This document shows, one piece after another, positions 4,798 to 6,763 of a stretch of 6,763 nucleotides of DNA. The notes under the pieces were generated by a model that was not told the DNA's origin, did no database searches, and was given only the letters and a program-made list of their open reading frames with translations. The position numbers and the translations under genes were made by a program. Origin of the DNA: Pseudomonadota bacterium. GTDB lineage: Bacteria > Pseudomonadota > Gammaproteobacteria > Xanthomonadales > Rhodanobacteraceae. How positions within the stretch are numbered: the first letter of the stretch is position 1; each line of letters opens with the position of its first letter. The DNA lies in assembly GCA_018241165.1 (NCBI GenBank), contig JAFEEK010000476.1, positions 1-6,763 on the forward strand. The letters are read 5' to 3'.

Positions 4798-5223
4798 ATG
4801 AACCAAATTGCACGACCGTTATCGCCGCACCTGGGCATCTACCGCTGGCGCGTGAATATGTGGCAGTCGGTATTGCATCGCCTGACCGGATTGTTCCTGT
4901 GCCTGGGCGCGTTGTTGCTGACCTGGGGACTGATCGCCGCGGCGACCGATCCCTATGCGTGGGAAGCATTTGCGGGGTTCTGCGCGAGTGGGCTCGGTGT
5001 CGCGTTGCTGATCGCGTGGACGTGGGCCTTGCTGTTCCATCTGTGCAACGGTATCCAGCATTTGTTCCGCGATGCCGGCATGGGCTACGACGCGGCGCAG
5101 CGCGATCATTCGCGCACGCCGAGTTATTTCGCCACCGGCTGGATCGTGATTGCGGTCAGCGTCGTGCTGACGGCGCTGGTCTGGATCGGTCTTTTCGCCC
5201 GCGCGAGCGGAGGTGCGGCATGA
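4798..5223 (+). CDS. sdhC: Succinate dehydrogenase cytochrome b556 subunit SdhC
   Basis: SdhC is a 141-residue inner-membrane anchor of complex II that helps bind haem b and ubiquinone. The family opening RPLSPHLGIYRW is at 6-17. SVLHRLTG follows at 24-31; S24 and R28 correspond to the quinone-site Ser27 and Arg31 of E. coli SdhC. Three hydrophobic helices are visible at about 30-50, 64-84 and 112-134. H81 in LLFHLCNGIQH corresponds to the haem ligand His84 of E. coli, and H88 is the second conserved histidine. The start at 4798 fits the family and has AGGA 8 nt upstream. The TGA (5221-5223) overlaps the sdhD ATG (5220-5222). Confidence 0.95.
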   Translation: MNQIARPLSPHLGIYRWRVNMWQSVLHRLTGLFLCLGALLLTWGLIAAATDPYAWEAFAGFCASGLGVALLIAWTWALLFHLCNGIQHLFRDAGMGYDAAQRDHSRTPSYFATGWIVIAVSVVLTALVWIGLFARASGGAA

Positions 5224-5615
5224 GCGCGACGCAGAACGACGCCTTGCGCACACCATTGAAGAACGTGCGCGGACTCGGATCGGCGCAGTCCGGCGTGCGT
5301 CACTGGTGGTTGCAACGCATAACTGCCGTGGCACTGGTGCCGCTGAGCCTTTGGTTGCTATGGCTGTGCGCCGGCCTGGTGCATGCCGACTACGCCACGG
5401 TACGCGCCGCAATCGCCGAGCCCGTCCATGCAGTGCTGCTGGTTGCGCTGGTGGTCAGCCTGTTCTGGCACGGTGCGCTTGGCCTGCAGGTGATCATCGA
5501 GGATTACGTGCATTCGCGCTGGCAGGAAATCACGTTGCAGATTCTGGTGCGCTTCGGTGCGTTTCTCGCCGCGGTGGCGTGCCTGTTCGCGATCGCCCGA
5601 ATCGCCCTGCATTGA
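5220..5615 (+). CDS. sdhD: Succinate dehydrogenase membrane anchor subunit SdhD
   Basis: SdhD is a 131-residue second anchor of complex II. After a polar cytoplasmic N-terminus (about 1-27) comes HWWLQRITAVALVPLSLWLLW, and three helices are visible at about 33-55, 69-93 and 105-130. H84 in FWHGALGLQ corresponds to the haem ligand His71 of E. coli SdhD. D95-Y96 in IIEDYVHSRW, eleven residues on as in E. coli (Asp82-Tyr83), matches the quinone-site pair. Translation likely couples to sdhC through the ATGA overlap at 5220-5223. A 34-bp gap precedes sdhA. Confidence 0.94.
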   Translation: MSATQNDALRTPLKNVRGLGSAQSGVRHWWLQRITAVALVPLSLWLLWLCAGLVHADYATVRAAIAEPVHAVLLVALVVSLFWHGALGLQVIIEDYVHSRWQEITLQILVRFGAFLAAVACLFAIARIALH

Positions 5616-5649
5616 GACAGGCCCGCACTAAGACAAGTTGGGACAAGAC

Positions 5650-6763
5650 ATGGAAAGCTACAAGATCCACGAACACAAATACGACGTCGTCGTCGTTGGC
5701 GCGGGCGGTTCCGGCCTGCGTGCCACGTTCGGCATGGCTGAGAAGGGACTCAACACCGCATGCATCACCAAGGTGTTCCCGACGCGCTCGCACACGGTCG
5801 CCGCGCAAGGCGGCATCGCCGCCGCGCTCGGCAACATGGGCGAGGACGACTGGCGTTTCCACTTCTACGACACGGTCAAGGGCGGCGATTGGCTCGGCGA
5901 TCAGGACGCGATCGAGTACATGTGCAAGAACGCGCCGGCCGCGGTGATCGAACTCGAACACTACGGCGTGCCGTTCTCGCGCACCGAGGCGGGCAAGATC
6001 TACCAGCGTCCGTTCGGCGGCATGACCACGAATTACGGCAAGGGCACGGCGCAACGCACCTGCGCGGCGGCCGATCGCACCGGCCACGCCATGTTGCACA
6101 CGCTGTATCAGCAATCGCTCAAGCACGACGCGCGTTTCTACATCGAATACTTCGCGCTGGATCTGATCTTCGACGCCGACGGCGCCTGCTGCGGCGTGCT
6201 CGCGCTGGACATGAACGAAGGACAGATGCACCTGTTCCGCGCACATGCCGTGGTGCTTGCCACCGGCGGTTACGGACGCGCGTATTTCACTGCGACCAGC
6301 GCGCACACCTGCACCGGCGACGGCGGCGGCATGGCGCTGCGCGCCGGACTCGCGCTCGAGGACATGGAATTCGTGCAGTTCCATCCCACCGGCATCTACG
6401 GCGCCGGCTGCCTGATCACCGAGGGCGTGCGCGGCGAGGGCGGGTACCTGACCAATTCCAAGGGCGAGCGTTTCATGGAGCGCTATGCACCGAACGCCAA
6501 GGACCTGGCCTCGCGCGACGTGGTCAGCCGCGCGATCACGATGGAAGTTCGCGAAGGCCGCGGCGTCGGTGAACACAAGGATCATGCGTATCTGAACCTG
6601 ATGCACCTCGGTCCCGAAGTCATCCACGAACGCCTGCCCGGCATCGCCGAAACCGCACGCATCTTTGCCGGCGTGGACGTGACCAAGCAGCCGATTCCGG
6701 TGTCGCCGACCGTGCACTACAACATGGGCGGAATTCCGACGAATTATCACGGCGAAGTGGTGC
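5650..6763 (+). CDS. sdhA: Succinate dehydrogenase flavoprotein subunit SdhA (5' part; runs off the right edge)
   Basis: SdhA is the catalytic subunit of complex II, oxidising succinate to fumarate with covalent FAD on the cytoplasmic face. The frame is open from the ATG at 5650 to the window end, giving 371 codons plus one base of an enzyme that is usually near 590 residues. The dinucleotide-binding motif VVGAGGSGL is at about 15-23. H48 in [10 protein letters not shown] is the histidine that carries FAD. Active-site residues are present: H245 in QFHPTG, T257-E258 in ITEG, R289 in LASRDVV (the proton-shuttle arginine) and H356 in TVHYNMGGI. The ribosome binding site is weak (TTGGGA, ending 6 nt before ATG), preceded by repeated GACAAG words. 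The capping domain and C-terminus lie beyond the window, and sdhB is expected downstream. Confidence 0.97.
   Translation, partial: MESYKIHEHKYDVVVVGAGGSGLRATFGMAEKGLNTACITKVFPTRSHTVAAQGGIAAALGNMGEDDWRFHFYDTVKGGDWLGDQDAIEYMCKNAPAAVIELEHYGVPFSRTEAGKIYQRPFGGMTTNYGKGTAQRTCAAADRTGHAMLHTLYQQSLKHDARFYIEYFALDLIFDADGACCGVLALDMNEGQMHLFRAHAVVLATGGYGRAYFTATSAHTCTGDGGGMALRAGLALEDMEFVQFHPTGIYGAGCLITEGVRGEGGYLTNSKGERFMERYAPNAKDLASRDVVSRAITMEVREGRGVGEHKDHAYLNLMHLGPEVIHERLPGIAETARIFAGVDVTKQPIPVSPTVHYNMGGIPTNYHGEVV

Noticed and set aside
5616..5650. Repeated GACA/GACAAG words in the sdhD-sdhA gap
   Set aside because: Four short copies at irregular spacing (16, 10 and 5 nt) in a 34-bp gap; too short to call a repeat element.
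5530..6750. 406-codon open frame on the minus strand opposite sdhD/sdhA
   Set aside because: It mirrors the strongly conserved sdhA frame; long antisense frames are expected opposite GC-rich coding sequence, and the translation resembles no family.
1..6763. CRISPR array, tRNA/rRNA genes, insertion sequence or prophage ends
   Set aside because: No regularly spaced repeats, no tRNA cloverleaf, no transposase or integrase frame and no terminal inverted repeats were seen.

Overview
The window is a GC-rich, ordinary-looking bacterial chromosome segment. The gene set fits a Gram-negative gammaproteobacterium, probably of the Xanthomonadales/Lysobacterales and perhaps Rhodanobacteraceae-like. This rests on protein resemblance and on the order ygfZ / sdhAF4-sdhC-sdhD-sdhA; there is no rRNA marker, so the placement is an inference.

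Left part (1-1996): the 3' end of tcdA (t6A dehydratase) runs in from the left edge. It meets a YjjV-type TatD hydrolase tail to tail with a 9-bp overlap. A 145-bp divergent spacer with a near-perfect inverted repeat and a tandem octamer separates the hydrolase from a SlyB-like glycine-zipper lipoprotein gene.

Middle (1997-3845): the lipoprotein gene converges on a small SleB-type cell wall hydrolase gene, with a short hairpin-plus-T-tract between the two stops. Upstream of the hydrolase lies the only long gene-free stretch (2467-2945). It holds a good minus-strand sigma70-type promoter with an extended -10, followed by about 310 nt densely packed with hairpins, so it may be a structured leader or a small RNA. 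Next, also on the minus strand, is an orphan periplasmic PhnD-like binding protein with a clear signal peptide and no transporter genes beside it.

Right part (3846-6763): a short YgfZ/GcvT-like Fe-S repair factor is transcribed away from the succinate dehydrogenase operon. The operon opens with a 54-residue SdhAF4 (DUF1674) assembly factor, followed by sdhC, sdhD and the first 371 codons of sdhA, which runs off the right edge; sdhB presumably follows. The sdhAF4 stop sits at the sdhC ribosome binding site and sdhC/sdhD overlap by ATGA, which suggests translational coupling. The functional theme is complex II and its cofactors: covalent FAD in SdhA, haem and quinone in SdhC/D, flavinated-SdhA assembly by SdhAF4, and Fe-S upkeep by YgfZ.

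No mobile element, CRISPR array, tRNA, rRNA or defence island was seen. The best candidates for something undescribed are the hairpin-rich region at 2467-2811 and the orphan binding protein.
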